A stretch of DNA of 57,660 nt from assembly GCA_002687495.1 (NCBI GenBank), contig NZAJ01000002.1, positions 28,218 through 85,877 of the forward strand, read 5' to 3'. The translations under genes and the position numbers were made by a program. Below the pieces are notes generated by a model. That model was not told the origin of the DNA. It worked only from the letters and a program-made list of their open reading frames with translations, and made no database searches. The DNA is from Micavibrio sp. GTDB taxonomy: Bacteria > Pseudomonadota > Alphaproteobacteria > Micavibrionales > Micavibrionaceae. Numbering within the stretch: position 1 is the stretch's first letter; every line of letters starts with the position of its first letter. This document shows, piece after piece, positions 36,172 through 45,216 of this stretch.

Positions 36172-37056
36172 ATGATTACTAAAGGAATTATTTTAGCTGG
36201 AGGTACAGGCACGCGCCTTTATCCCATGACGATGGCCGTGAGCAAACAACTGCTCCCAGTCTATGATAAGCCGATGATTTATTACCCTTTAAGCATCATG
36301 ATGCTTGCAGGTATCAAAGATATTTTCATTATCACAACGCCCGAAGATCATATGCATTTTCGTAATTTACTAAAAGATGGCTCTCAATGGGGCATATCTA
36401 TCAATTACGCTATTCAAGATAAACCGACAGGCATTCCCGCAGCATACACAATAGCCGAAGGCTTTTTGGCAGGCGAGGGTTCGGCGATGATGCTCGGTGA
36501 TAATATTTTATATGGTGCCAATATTGCAGAGCCGCTGATTAAAGCCTGTCATAATGAAAAGGGCGCGACCATTTTCACTTACCAAACGAATGAACCTGAA
36601 CGCTTCGGCGTCATTAATTTTGATAAAGACAATAAGCCTTCTTCTATTGAAGAGAAGCCCAAAAATCCTAAAAGCAACCATGCGATAACGGGGCTATATT
36701 TCTTTGATGAGCGCGCCTCTAAAATTGCTCGGGATTTAAAACCAAGTGCTCGAGGCGAGACGGAAATAACAGATATGATTAAGTTCTATTTGGAAGAAGG
36801 AACTATGCAGCATAGCCCCTTAGGCCGAGGCCATTTCTGGCTTGATGCAGGTACTCACGCCTCTATGCTAGAAGCGAGCCAATTCATTGCCATGATTGAG
36901 AGACATCAGCGCTATAAAGTCGGATGTATAGAAGAGGTCGCTTGGCGTAAGGGATGGATTAGCGACCAAGAGCTTCATGATATGGCGACAGGACCACTAG
37001 CAAAAAGTGGTTATGGGCAATATTTAGAGAGTTTAATTACAGAAAAAGCAGGATAG
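36172..37056 (+). CDS. rfbA: glucose-1-phosphate thymidylyltransferase
   Basis: This 294-residue nucleotidyltransferase has the signature GGTGTRLYPMTMAVSKQLLP, then YDKPMIYYPL, LGDNILYG and GRGHFWLDAGTHASMLEASQ, all diagnostic of RfbA/RmlA. It makes dTDP-glucose from dTTP and glucose-1-phosphate, the first step for the two upstream genes. The ATG at 36172 has AGGGG at proper distance; the ATG two codons earlier is too close to it. WbqC follows seven bases later. Confidence 0.93.
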   Translation: MITKGIILAGGTGTRLYPMTMAVSKQLLPVYDKPMIYYPLSIMMLAGIKDIFIITTPEDHMHFRNLLKDGSQWGISINYAIQDKPTGIPAAYTIAEGFLAGEGSAMMLGDNILYGANIAEPLIKACHNEKGATIFTYQTNEPERFGVINFDKDNKPSSIEEKPKNPKSNHAITGLYFFDERASKIARDLKPSARGETEITDMIKFYLEEGTMQHSPLGRGHFWLDAGTHASMLEASQFIAMIERHQRYKVGCIEEVAWRKGWISDQELHDMATGPLAKSGYGQYLESLITEKAG

Positions 37057-37063
37057 ATTGCCA

Positions 37064-37732
37064 ATGATTATTGCAATCAATCAGCCCTATTTCTCGGCCT
37101 ATGCAGGATATTATGCGCTTATTCGTGCGGCTGATTTATTTGTTTTTTATGACTGCGTACAATTTCCAAGGCGTGGGCGTGTCCATAGAAGCCAGATCCA
37201 TAATTCAGAAGCAGGTTTTACGGATGGTTGGCTGACTTTACCGACTCATAAATATCCGCAAAATACGCGTATTGAGGATATTATGATGCAAAAATGGCCA
37301 GAGGATTTTCCGCAAAATGCTATGCACAAAATCCTTATCTCTCTTTTAAGTGAGGAATTAGATTTAGCGCCCTATCAGTTAAGCGATACCATGCTGAGTG
37401 ATTTTCTCTACGCGCATCATGAAGCTGTATTTAAAAGATTAGGGATTACAACACCTATGCTGCGCTCGTCGGATTTAAAAATATCTGATGATATTCGCAG
37501 CCAAGATCGCCTCATTAAAATCTGTGAGGAGGTTGGCGCTAATAGCTATATCAACCTCCCTGGCGGTGAAGAGCTCTATGATCCGGAAAGCTTTTTCAGC
37601 CATGAGATTGATCTAAACTTTATTGATACAAGCGGGATTGCGCGTTATGGCTATTTACAAGCACTGGCTCTAGGCGATGAGCAATTCAGCATTTTCCTTG
37701 AGGAAAGCCGTATTACGCGCTTCAAGCTCTAA
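37064..37732 (+). CDS. WbqC-family protein
   Basis: This 222-residue protein begins MIIAINQPYFSAYAGYYALI, the WbqC signature (QPYxxPYxGYFxLI), followed by ADLFVFYDCVQFPRRG and WLTLP, also family-typical. WbqC members lie in O-antigen and surface-glycan loci. Their reaction is not one I can state; they are thought to modify amino sugars. The ATG is used because GCAGGA is ten bases upstream; a TTG at 37058 is too close. It is the last gene of the dTDP-sugar operon. Its last 63 bases overlap the opposing sulfotransferase gene. Confidence 0.82.
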   Translation: MIIAINQPYFSAYAGYYALIRAADLFVFYDCVQFPRRGRVHRSQIHNSEAGFTDGWLTLPTHKYPQNTRIEDIMMQKWPEDFPQNAMHKILISLLSEELDLAPYQLSDTMLSDFLYAHHEAVFKRLGITTPMLRSSDLKISDDIRSQDRLIKICEEVGANSYINLPGGEELYDPESFFSHEIDLNFIDTSGIARYGYLQALALGDEQFSIFLEESRITRFKL

Positions 37733-38596
37733 AATCTCTTTAGACCAGTTAAACTCAAAATGTTCTTGCGGCGTTATTTGTGCAGCATTGTCCAGCGCTT
37801 CATTCAAGGCATGACGATATCTTGAGAGCTTAAATTTTACACTCTCATCCATAGCTTTATTTGGATAAATACGATGAAGCTCTAGCCATGAAAGGTAAGT
37901 TTTATCGGCTTTTTGTTGCTGATTAAAGTGAAGCGCATGAGCGATTTCTTCGTCTGTGAAACCACTATTTTCTTTTGCTAAAGGTTCAATCTCTATTCCA
38001 TTTTGTGCGAAGAAATTTACAAGCGCTTCTGACTGTTCAAGACGCACTATTTTAAGTGATATTTTAGGCGCAAACTCAGAGGATCTTGTTTTGAGCCTTG
38101 CCAAGTCCAAGTCTGCTAACGGCCCATAATCGCCAAGCAGTGTTAACTCATCAATAAATTGCTGTGGCGTGGCCGTATAGCCAATCAAGAGATAATTCTT
38201 ATACAAAGACTTTAATAATGCTGTTACCGGCCTATAAATAATCAGCCATTGCGTATTTTGGGGTGAGATTTGTGCAAGCCTAGCGAGCTTGATATCTGCC
38301 GGTAAATCATGCGGTGTAAGGCGGAAGCTTAAATTCTCATATGATAAAGTCACACACCCTTGATGATGAAAGTCTAAGTCTTGTAGAGCTGATGCGATCT
38401 CTTCAGCTTGCTCATTAAAAACATCATTAGGAGCAAAGCGTATATCTTTTTCTAAAAATTCGCCTATAGCTTCATGATAAAATTCACCAAGCGCTGCTTT
38501 CGGATTACAGCCTAAAAATAAACCACTCTTAGAACCGGCTAAAGAGCGTTGGAGCGAAGTGGATGCAGATTTTGGAAAGCCAATATGAATGATCAT
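37670..38596 (-). CDS. putative PAPS-dependent sulfotransferase
   Basis: This 308-residue soluble protein begins MIIHIGFPKSASTSLQRSL. This is the 5'-phosphosulfate-binding loop of sulfotransferases, which usually reads GxPKSGTTxLQ. A second motif, IIYRPVTALLKSLYKNYL, resembles the 3'-phosphate-binding segment (R...P....S.Y). The rest is divergent. It would sulfate a glycan or small metabolite. It overlaps the upstream acyltransferase gene by four bases and converges with wbqC. The fold is likely; the activity is inferred. Confidence 0.68.
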   Translation of the reverse strand: MIIHIGFPKSASTSLQRSLAGSKSGLFLGCNPKAALGEFYHEAIGEFLEKDIRFAPNDVFNEQAEEIASALQDLDFHHQGCVTLSYENLSFRLTPHDLPADIKLARLAQISPQNTQWLIIYRPVTALLKSLYKNYLLIGYTATPQQFIDELTLLGDYGPLADLDLARLKTRSSEFAPKISLKIVRLEQSEALVNFFAQNGIEIEPLAKENSGFTDEEIAHALHFNQQQKADKTYLSWLELHRIYPNKAMDESVKFKLSRYRHALNEALDNAAQITPQEHFEFNWSKEILELEARNTAFLKENAELLIA

Positions 38597-39552
38597 AATG
38601 CAGGAAACCGTCCTTTCATATTAATAGGCTCATCATCATTAAGCGCGTATGTTGCGCGATAAAGCTCTTCATCTAATACGATTTTAAGTGTGTAAAATGC
38701 AGCATCTTCGCCGCCAAAAGACGTTTTGAATTCATATAAAGAATCTTCTTCTTCAATGCCGCCGCCCAGATTCAGTATAGACGCGCCCATTGCTTTGGCT
38801 TGTAATATTGAATACCAAAGCACGGCACGACCTGAATTTGAAACATCAACGTTATAAGCACTTAAAATATAATCGTGCTCAGCCCCGTTGACGACGCCAA
38901 TCACGGATCCTCCAGCATAGTTTTGCTCCGCATCATAGATAGAAATAGCATATATATTATGCGCACTGAGCATCGTTTCTAAGTCCTGAGCGCTATAGCA
39001 GTAAGCTGCAGAAAACCCATTACGCTTTGCGATTTGATCATAATATTGATGGAAACGCTTATCATATTCTGGTTTTACGCTATAACCTGCTTTCATCATT
39101 TGACGAAGGCGGCTTCTCGTATCTCGACGGCAGCGCATAAGGAGATCTTCTTCATCCTCATTAAGCGAAATATTGACGCGTATGCGCTGCGCGATCTCAT
39201 ATTTATCTTGCTCAAAATATTTCGATAGAAGATTTGATATTTCCGATTTTACGTCATGCCCCCTATATTGCAAAAAAGCACTCGCTGCATTTTTTTTATT
39301 ATAATTTAGCGCAATATAATCTAGCTGATCGTTTAGCGCTTCTATATTAGTTGCGCTTAAAAAACCAGGTGGGCTAGCGATATGTGTTGTTTGCTTATCC
39401 TCTTTAAACTTTAAGGAAACCATGGGGCTAGCGCTTAAAGACATATCAAGTTCGTGCAGCACAGATAATTTTTGCGCAAGCGTTTCGCTATAACGCAGAT
39501 CAGCCCAGTAGGGCTGATTTTGTTGATTATTTGGAGCAGTGAGATCACTCAT
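38593..39552 (-). CDS. FemAB/GNAT-like N-acyltransferase
   Basis: This 319-residue protein has a C-terminal GNAT fold. The segment SVIGVVNGAEHDYILSAYN, then GRAVLWYSILQAKAMGASIL and LNLGGGIEEEDSLYEFKTSF match the FemAB/BioF2-like acyltransferase signature (LGGG...FK..FG). These enzymes transfer aminoacyl or acyl groups to amino sugars or peptides. In this neighbourhood the free 4-amino group of a viosamine-type sugar is an obvious acceptor (inference). A GTG one codon upstream abuts the dioxygenase stop; the ATG is used. It is in an operon with a PhyH dioxygenase and a sulfotransferase. Confidence 0.7.
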   Translation of the reverse strand: MSDLTAPNNQQNQPYWADLRYSETLAQKLSVLHELDMSLSASPMVSLKFKEDKQTTHIASPPGFLSATNIEALNDQLDYIALNYNKKNAASAFLQYRGHDVKSEISNLLSKYFEQDKYEIAQRIRVNISLNEDEEDLLMRCRRDTRSRLRQMMKAGYSVKPEYDKRFHQYYDQIAKRNGFSAAYCYSAQDLETMLSAHNIYAISIYDAEQNYAGGSVIGVVNGAEHDYILSAYNVDVSNSGRAVLWYSILQAKAMGASILNLGGGIEEEDSLYEFKTSFGGEDAAFYTLKIVLDEELYRATYALNDDEPINMKGRFPAL

Positions 39553-39555
39553 CAC

Positions 39556-40341
39556 TTAGCCTTGATCAGCTTTATAGAAACGCTTTTCACGTGGTTTGTA
39601 AAACTCGGATAATGTTACTGGTGTAAGAGCGTTATAACCTAGAATTTGTTTTAATTCATCGGGTATACGGTTTGCAAAATCATAGCCAAATGCACGCGGG
39701 TAATCGAGGCTTTGTTTCATCAAAGGCTTTGAGAAGAATGGCGTAATGATACGGCGCACTTTATCAGAATTATTCGTGCCTGCCGCATGCCAAATATTGC
39801 TATCGAAAACCAATATATCGCCTGCTTTACCTGTGGCGCGTACAGAATTTTTATAGAAGAAATCTTCATCAGGTTTATCATCTTGATATTGCGAGCCTTC
39901 AAGCATCCATGTTGCACCATTTTCTTCTGTGCAGTCATCAAGCATGATCAATGTGTTCACTGTTAGGCGCTCTTTACCGGAGAATGAACGAATATCTCTA
40001 TGTATTCTTTGCGTATATATGCCTGTTTGAGGCAGAACATAGCTAGTGCCCATAGTATTTAGAATATAGCGGCCACCGAAATAATTTTCTAAAAATCCAT
40101 GAAGCGGATTTGGATTAATCATTTCTAACTGTGCTGGGCTTAGCACAACTGTGTGGTGATAGGCGTTTTTTGTTTCTTCATATACGCCCTGTTCTTTGTG
40201 AATCTCATCATATGTTGGGCGGATTTCATCAAGCTCTTCACAAGCTTTGGCTATAAGCTCAGCAGAGTATACACCTCTAAAGGCGGTCCAACCTTTTTCG
40301 GTAATTTCTTTTTCGTGTTTTTCAATATCGATCTGAGTCAT
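39556..40341 (-). CDS. phytanoyl-CoA dioxygenase (PhyH)-family Fe(II)/2-oxoglutarate oxygenase
   Basis: This 261-residue protein has the iron-binding HxD in QRIHRDIRSF and the distal His in DSNIWHAAGTNNSDKVRRII, whose Arg would bind 2-oxoglutarate. It follows the usual PhyH layout beginning EITEKGWTAFRGVYS. It would hydroxylate a small substrate, for example an acyl group or sugar. It is the first gene of a three-gene operon with the acyltransferase and sulfotransferase. An inverted repeat covers its ribosome site (GAGG). Confidence 0.8.
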   Translation of the reverse strand: MTQIDIEKHEKEITEKGWTAFRGVYSAELIAKACEELDEIRPTYDEIHKEQGVYEETKNAYHHTVVLSPAQLEMINPNPLHGFLENYFGGRYILNTMGTSYVLPQTGIYTQRIHRDIRSFSGKERLTVNTLIMLDDCTEENGATWMLEGSQYQDDKPDEDFFYKNSVRATGKAGDILVFDSNIWHAAGTNNSDKVRRIITPFFSKPLMKQSLDYPRAFGYDFANRIPDELKQILGYNALTPVTLSEFYKPREKRFYKADQG

Positions 40342-40342
40342 T

Positions 40343-40425
40343 AATAAGCCTCACTTTTATATTTTAGACGCTTGATTATACCATAAATTCGTATGTTACG
40401 TCAGCCATATAAAGTAAGGCTTATT
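40343..40425 (-). promoter_or_regulatory. long inverted repeat between chemoreceptor stop and PhyH start, covering the ribosome site
   Basis: AATAAGCCTCACTTTTAT (40343-40360) and ATAAAGTAAGGCTTATT (40409-40425) are inverted copies differing by one substitution and one inserted base, with a 48-base spacer. On the minus-strand transcript the second arm contains the GAGG ribosome site of the dioxygenase gene, so pairing could reduce its translation. No U-run follows, so it is not an obvious terminator. Confidence 0.5.
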
Positions 40426-40446
40426 GAAGTATTTATATCTTACGCG

Positions 40447-41958
40447 TTATGAAGAGCGTACCTGAAGCAAGAAGTCATCAACGCTCTTATTCAGTGTCTC
40501 GCTACGCTTGCTTAAGCCTTGAGCCACATCAGAGAGTATCGCCGAAGATTCTCCAGTTTGGTTCGCACCAGCTTGTACACTCGTGATATTGGTTGCCACA
40601 TCCTTAGTTGCAGCGCTTTGTTCTTCTACGGCGCTAGAGATAGCCGTACTTATCTCATTGACCTGTTCAATCATATTTGTGACTTTTCTGATCGCTTGCG
40701 CAGTTGTTTCACTCGCGCCTTGGATATTGTTGATATGCGAGCCGATCTCCCCTGTTGCAGAAGCTGTCTCTAATGCAAGCTTTTTCACTTCTGATGCAAC
40801 CACAGCGAAGCCTTTACCTGCATCTCCAGCTCTTGCAGCTTCGATTGTTGCATTAAGAGCGAGTAAATTTGTTTGATCCGCAATCTCAGAGATAAGCGCT
40901 GTCACCTCGCCGATTTTTTCTGCTGCTTCAACAAGGCCCGAAACAAGATTTTCAGAAATTTTTGTTTGCTCTACGGCAGTACCAACAACTTTTACAGCAT
41001 TGGTAACTTGCGTTGAAATCTCATGGATTGAAGCGGAAAGCTCTTCAGTTGTTGCCGCAACAACATTTGATCTAGAGCTCGTATCATCCGCAGAAGCCGC
41101 CAAACTATTTGATGTGTTTTGCACTTGCTGGATTGAAGAGACAACGTCTGCAACAAGTGTCTTTACATTGGCCTCAAAATCATTAGCTAGAGCTAAGCTC
41201 TCTTCTTTTCTAGGTGTAAGATCGGTTGCAAATTTCACAACTTTGAATGGCTTGCCTTCGGCGTCAAATATAGGATTATAGCTGGCCTCAATCCATATTT
41301 CCTTGCCGCCCTTGCCATAGCGTTTATATTGTGCCGCCTGAAATTCACCTGCTGCTAGCTTTTTCCAAAAATCTTTATATTCCTGACTTGCCGCATATGC
41401 AGCATCTGCAAACATACTATGGTGCTTACCTTTTACTTCATCAAGGCTGTAACCCATGACGCTTAAGAAGTTATCATTCGCATCTAAGATAGTACCATCT
41501 AACGTGAATTCGATGACGGCTTGTGAGCGATTGATAGCATTGACAATACTTTCTCTCTCAGCACTTTTTAATATCTGTTTCGTGATGTCTGTTGCGAATT
41601 TAACAACCTTATAAACCTTACCTGTTTTTGACATAATGGGGTTATAGCTGGCCTCAATCCATATTTCTTTGCCGCCCTTACCATAGCGTTTATATTGAGC
41701 CGCTTCAAATTCACCTGCTGCTAGTTTTTTCCAAAAATCTTTATATTCCTGACTTGCCGCATATGCAGCATCCGCAAACATACTATGGTGCTTGCCTTTT
41801 ACTTCATCAAGGCTATAGCCCATTGTCTTTAAAAAATTCTCATTCGCGTCGAGAACTGTACCATCAGGTTTAAACTCAATGACAGCCATTGATTTATCTA
41901 AAGCCGTTTTGATATCGGCCATTTCAGTATTGAGTGAAAAGCTGCTTGAAAAAGGCAT
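40447..41958 (-). CDS. soluble methyl-accepting chemotaxis protein with two PAS domains
   Basis: This 503-residue protein has two PAS domains (about residues 17-128 and 139-250) joined directly to an MCP signalling domain. The hairpin tip reads [20 protein letters not shown] (about 358-377). There are no membrane helices, so it is cytoplasmic and probably senses redox, oxygen or energy state through heme or FAD, as in Aer-like receptors. Residues 46-108 and 168-230 are identical except for one Glu/Gln difference, showing recent duplication. No C-terminal pentapeptide for CheR is present. Confidence 0.9.
   Translation of the reverse strand: MPFSSSFSLNTEMADIKTALDKSMAVIEFKPDGTVLDANENFLKTMGYSLDEVKGKHHSMFADAAYAASQEYKDFWKKLAAGEFEAAQYKRYGKGGKEIWIEASYNPIMSKTGKVYKVVKFATDITKQILKSAERESIVNAINRSQAVIEFTLDGTILDANDNFLSVMGYSLDEVKGKHHSMFADAAYAASQEYKDFWKKLAAGEFQAAQYKRYGKGGKEIWIEASYNPIFDAEGKPFKVVKFATDLTPRKEESLALANDFEANVKTLVADVVSSIQQVQNTSNSLAASADDTSSRSNVVAATTEELSASIHEISTQVTNAVKVVGTAVEQTKISENLVSGLVEAAEKIGEVTALISEIADQTNLLALNATIEAARAGDAGKGFAVVASEVKKLALETASATGEIGSHINNIQGASETTAQAIRKVTNMIEQVNEISTAISSAVEEQSAATKDVATNITSVQAGANQTGESSAILSDVAQGLSKRSETLNKSVDDFLLQVRSS
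41269..41823 (-). repeat. near-identical tandem PAS-domain duplication (two 189-base units)
   Basis: 41635-41823 and 41269-41457 encode 63 residues that differ at one position, and the DNA differs at only a handful of mostly synonymous bases. The flanks of each PAS domain have diverged more. It is a recent internal duplication or is kept alike by gene conversion. Confidence 0.9.
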
Positions 41959-42021
41959 GTATATAGTCTCCTAAATTAAGAGGTTAAAAATACTTGCCCT
42001 TAAGTTTTTGCACATATTATG

Positions 42022-42049
42022 TTTGCGCTTAATTATATATTAGCGCAAA
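42022..42049. repeat. inverted repeat in the chemoreceptor upstream region
   Basis: TTTGCGCT (42022-42029) and AGCGCAAA (42042-42049) are exact inverted copies around an A/T-only 12-base spacer. It lies 64 bases upstream of the chemoreceptor start and 70 bases beyond the dctM stop. There is no T-run, so an operator is as likely as a terminator. The 159-base gap has no other clear signal. Confidence 0.5.
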
Positions 42050-42117
42050 ATTAGTAAAAAATTTATTTAAATATCAAGTACATACGTGTGTCTTAAGAAT
42101 ACATACTAAAGCACTAT

Positions 42118-43410
42118 CTATTGCATAAAGCTGGTCAATTGCGGGAAGAAGATAACGGCAAGCAGTGCAATAATTTGTATGATTACAAAAGGAAATACAC
42201 CTTTATAAATTGTAGTGGTTTTAACTTGCGGGGGCGCTACACCTTTTAGATAAAACAAGCTAAAGCCAAATGGCGGCGTCATAAACGATGTTTGTAAATT
42301 CATCGCAATTAAAATACCGAACCAGACCATATTCAGCCCTAAAAGTTCTGCAATTGGCGCTAAGATCGGCACAACAATAAAAGCAATTTCGACAAAATCA
42401 ATAAAGAAGCCAAGTATAAATATTGCTAGCATTGCTAATGCTAAAAATGTCCATTTTTCACCCGGCAAATCCGAGAGAAACTCTTCGACGATCATATCGC
42501 CGCCAGAGTAAGTAAAGACCATAGCAAATGATGTTGCCCCTACGAGCACCGCAAACACCATCGCCGTCACTTTGACTGTTTCTTTTGCAGCCCAATTTAC
42601 ATCCGAGAATTTAAAGTTTTTACCCATATAGATTTTTGCCAAAATCATTGAGCCTATAGCCCCTAATGCAGAGGATTCTGTTGGAGTGGCGATACCTGCA
42701 AGGATTGATCCAAGCACGACAACAATCAGCAATAAAGGCGGAAAGATATTCCACAATGCCTCTTTAATCAGCTCGCCTTTATTCTCAGCTTCTGATGGAA
42801 TTGGAGGGGCTGAATCTTTGAAAATATGAGTATAGACCCATACATAAACCAAATATAAACCAACGAGCAAAAAGCCCGGTAACATCGCGCCTTTAAACAA
42901 ATCCCCCACAGGTACGGATAAAACTTCACCCAATATAATGAGAATGATTGAAGGTGGGATAATCTGCCCCAATGTCCCTGCCGCACAAATCGTTCCTGTT
43001 GCAAGGCGCTGATCATAGTTATATTTCATCATCACTGGTAATGAGATGACCCCCATCGCGACAACGCTCGCGCCAACCACGCCGGTGGAAGCTGCAAGGA
43101 AGGCTCCAACGATAAGCGTTGAAATTGTCAAGCCGCCAGACCTTGAGCCAAAAAGGCGTCCCATTGATTCAAGCAAGCGTTCGGCTAAACCCGATTTTTG
43201 CAGCACAACACCCATAAAAATAAACATCGGTATGGCCATAAAAATCGTATTACTCATGATGCTGAATAATCGATAAGGGATAAATTCATATAGCCCCGGC
43301 CCTTCAATCCAAATCCCTACGAGCAGTGAAAGACCTGCAAAGGTGAAGGCAATTGGGTAACCAGTAAAAAGGAAAATAAGTGCGAAAAGGAATAAATATA
43401 AACCAATCAT
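42118..43410 (-). CDS. dctM: TRAP transporter large permease subunit
   Basis: This 430-residue protein has about a dozen membrane helices. Typical DctM features are present: PMFIFMGVVLQKSGLAERLL, GVVGASVVAMGVISLPVMMK and AGTLGQIIPPSIILIILGE. It is the sodium-coupled permease of a TRAP transporter. It overlaps dctQ by four bases. Confidence 0.93.
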   Translation of the reverse strand: MIGLYLFLFALIFLFTGYPIAFTFAGLSLLVGIWIEGPGLYEFIPYRLFSIMSNTIFMAIPMFIFMGVVLQKSGLAERLLESMGRLFGSRSGGLTISTLIVGAFLAASTGVVGASVVAMGVISLPVMMKYNYDQRLATGTICAAGTLGQIIPPSIILIILGEVLSVPVGDLFKGAMLPGFLLVGLYLVYVWVYTHIFKDSAPPIPSEAENKGELIKEALWNIFPPLLLIVVVLGSILAGIATPTESSALGAIGSMILAKIYMGKNFKFSDVNWAAKETVKVTAMVFAVLVGATSFAMVFTYSGGDMIVEEFLSDLPGEKWTFLALAMLAIFILGFFIDFVEIAFIVVPILAPIAELLGLNMVWFGILIAMNLQTSFMTPPFGFSLFYLKGVAPPQVKTTTIYKGVFPFVIIQIIALLAVIFFPQLTSFMQ

Positions 43411-43979
43411 GCTTGTGGTGCTTTCTGCTTATTCTCACATAGAGAAATGATCTCTTTCAGCATTACAGTGATCGCGCTCAACACGACAAAACCAAACGCT
43501 ATAGGGAGTAACAGCTTAATCGGCCATAAGCGCGGCAAACTACCTGGATTACCTATATTTTCGCCGCTTTGATAAGAGTGTTCGAAATAACCCCAACTGT
43601 AATAAGCGACTAAGCCGCAAAATGGAATTGTGAAAATTAAAGTTCCGATAATATTGATTATAGATTTAACGGCTGGTGAGAAATTATCATAAAAAACATC
43701 GACACGTACATGCCCGTCTTCTTTCAGCGTATAGCCCATGCCTAGGAGAAAGACGATTGAGAACCAATGCCATTCCAACTCTTGCATACCGATGCCGCCG
43801 AACCAGCTGATATGGCTATCATACCATGTATAGAGATCCATCGCCTTCATTAGATCGACAAAGATATAGCGAACGAAAACATCTAAAAATACATTACCAA
43901 TCATAAGCATCAAAGCTGCGACGCAAATCCAGCCGCTAATATCGATGATCTTATTTAAAATTTTTAAAACTAAGCGCAT
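43407..43979 (-). CDS. dctQ: TRAP transporter small permease subunit
   Basis: This 190-residue, four-helix membrane protein has DctQ features, including EWHWFSIVFLLGMGYTLKED and HVRVDVFYDNFSPAVKSIIN. It scaffolds DctM. It lies 94 bases after dctP beyond a terminator-like hairpin, and overlaps dctM. Confidence 0.92.
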   Translation of the reverse strand: MRLVLKILNKIIDISGWICVAALMLMIGNVFLDVFVRYIFVDLMKAMDLYTWYDSHISWFGGIGMQELEWHWFSIVFLLGMGYTLKEDGHVRVDVFYDNFSPAVKSIINIIGTLIFTIPFCGLVAYYSWGYFEHSYQSGENIGNPGSLPRLWPIKLLLPIAFGFVVLSAITVMLKEIISLCENKQKAPQA

Positions 43980-43999
43980 GGGGGAAAAGCCTAAGTGTA

Positions 44000-44042
44000 G
44001 AAAAAAATAAGCTACTCGGCTCAGGATGAAACCGAATAGCTT
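44000..44042 (-). terminator. attenuating terminator between dctP and dctQM
   Basis: On the minus strand AAGCTATTCGG (from 44042) pairs with CCGAGTAGCTT (ending 44009) with one mismatch in an 11-base stem. It is followed by ATTTTTTT. It lies in the gap between the binding-protein gene and the permease genes, so most transcripts would stop here and yield excess binding protein. Confidence 0.75.
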
Positions 44043-44073
44043 AATATAGCTTAATTATTGTTTTGATAGCAAC

Positions 44074-45144
44074 TTATTCAGATAAGTTGTTGAGGTAAGC
44101 TTTATCTGAAATATTTGTCCATTCGCGTGCTTTCTTTGAATATTCACGCTGAGACTTAATGATTTCAGCTGTAATGCCACCTTTAGCTTCGAACTCATTT
44201 ACAAGTTCTTCAGTTGCAGTTTTCAGCGCAGACATCACTTCTGGCGGGAAGGTCTTCACTTGCACTTCTGGGTAATCTTGCTTGATAGAATCCCAAATCA
44301 CTGCGTTCTCATAATATGATTCAGCGGCCATCTCAAATGCAGCTTCTTGCATTGCAATTTCCAAGATTGCTTGAAACTCTTCTGGCAGCGCTTGGAAAGC
44401 TTTTTCATTCACTAAGAATTGAAGCTCTGTTGCTGGCTCATGCCAACCCGTATAGTAGTATGGTGCGATTTTTTGAAAGCCCATATCCAAGTCCATTGCC
44501 GGCCCAATCCACTCAAGCGCGTCAATCGTTCCGCGTTCTAGTGCTGTGTATAGCTCACCTGGGGCAATATTAGTTGGCTTAGCACCTACTTTAGCGAGTA
44601 CCTCTCCAGCAAAGCCTGGGATACGCATTTGTAGACCTTGAAGATCTTCGATGGAGTTAATCTCTTTTTTGAACCATCCACCCATTTGGTTACCGGTATT
44701 TCCGCCTGGATAGTATCTCATGCCATATTGGCCATATACTTTTTGTGCAAGCTCTTTACCGCCGCCAAAATAATACCAGCCTGTTTGCTCTGCTTCGATC
44801 ATGCCAAGCGGCATTGTTGTAAAGAAGAGTGTGTTAATATCTTTGCCCTTCCAATAGTAAGATGCAGAATGCGCCATTTGATACTGACCAGAGCTTACAA
44901 AATCAAATACGCCCAATGGGGATTTATGCTTATTGGCCGAATCAATGATGATTGTAAAACGCCCGCCAGACATTTTTTTCACGTTCTCTGCCATACGGCG
45001 TGGAACTTCACTAAAGAGAGAAAAGTTTGTTGGCCATGTTTCAGCAAGACGCCATCTCACCTTTTGATCCTGAGCATCAGCTGGTGAGGATAATAATGAC
45101 GTTGCCATAGCAAACATCATTAAAGTTAATAGTTTTTTCATCAT
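44074..45144 (-). CDS. dctP: TRAP transporter substrate-binding protein, TakP-like (2-oxoacid class)
   Basis: This 356-residue protein has a signal peptide (about residues 1-24, cleavage after PADA). The stretch NQMGGWFKKEINSIEDLQGL, then MRIPGFAGEVLAKVGA, ALERGTIDALEWIGP and YYYTGWHEP follows the TakP subfamily, whose characterised members bind 2-oxoacids such as pyruvate. This Arg in MRIPG normally contacts the carboxylate. The substrate here is inferred from subfamily. A terminator separates it from the permease genes. Confidence 0.9.
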   Translation of the reverse strand: MMKKLLTLMMFAMATSLLSSPADAQDQKVRWRLAETWPTNFSLFSEVPRRMAENVKKMSGGRFTIIIDSANKHKSPLGVFDFVSSGQYQMAHSASYYWKGKDINTLFFTTMPLGMIEAEQTGWYYFGGGKELAQKVYGQYGMRYYPGGNTGNQMGGWFKKEINSIEDLQGLQMRIPGFAGEVLAKVGAKPTNIAPGELYTALERGTIDALEWIGPAMDLDMGFQKIAPYYYTGWHEPATELQFLVNEKAFQALPEEFQAILEIAMQEAAFEMAAESYYENAVIWDSIKQDYPEVQVKTFPPEVMSALKTATEELVNEFEAKGGITAEIIKSQREYSKKAREWTNISDKAYLNNLSE

Positions 45145-45216
45145 AAATCCTTTGCGTATAATTAAAAATACTTCAAGGAGTGTATCAAAAATAAGAAAAA
45201 GAATCTGTAATTTTAT

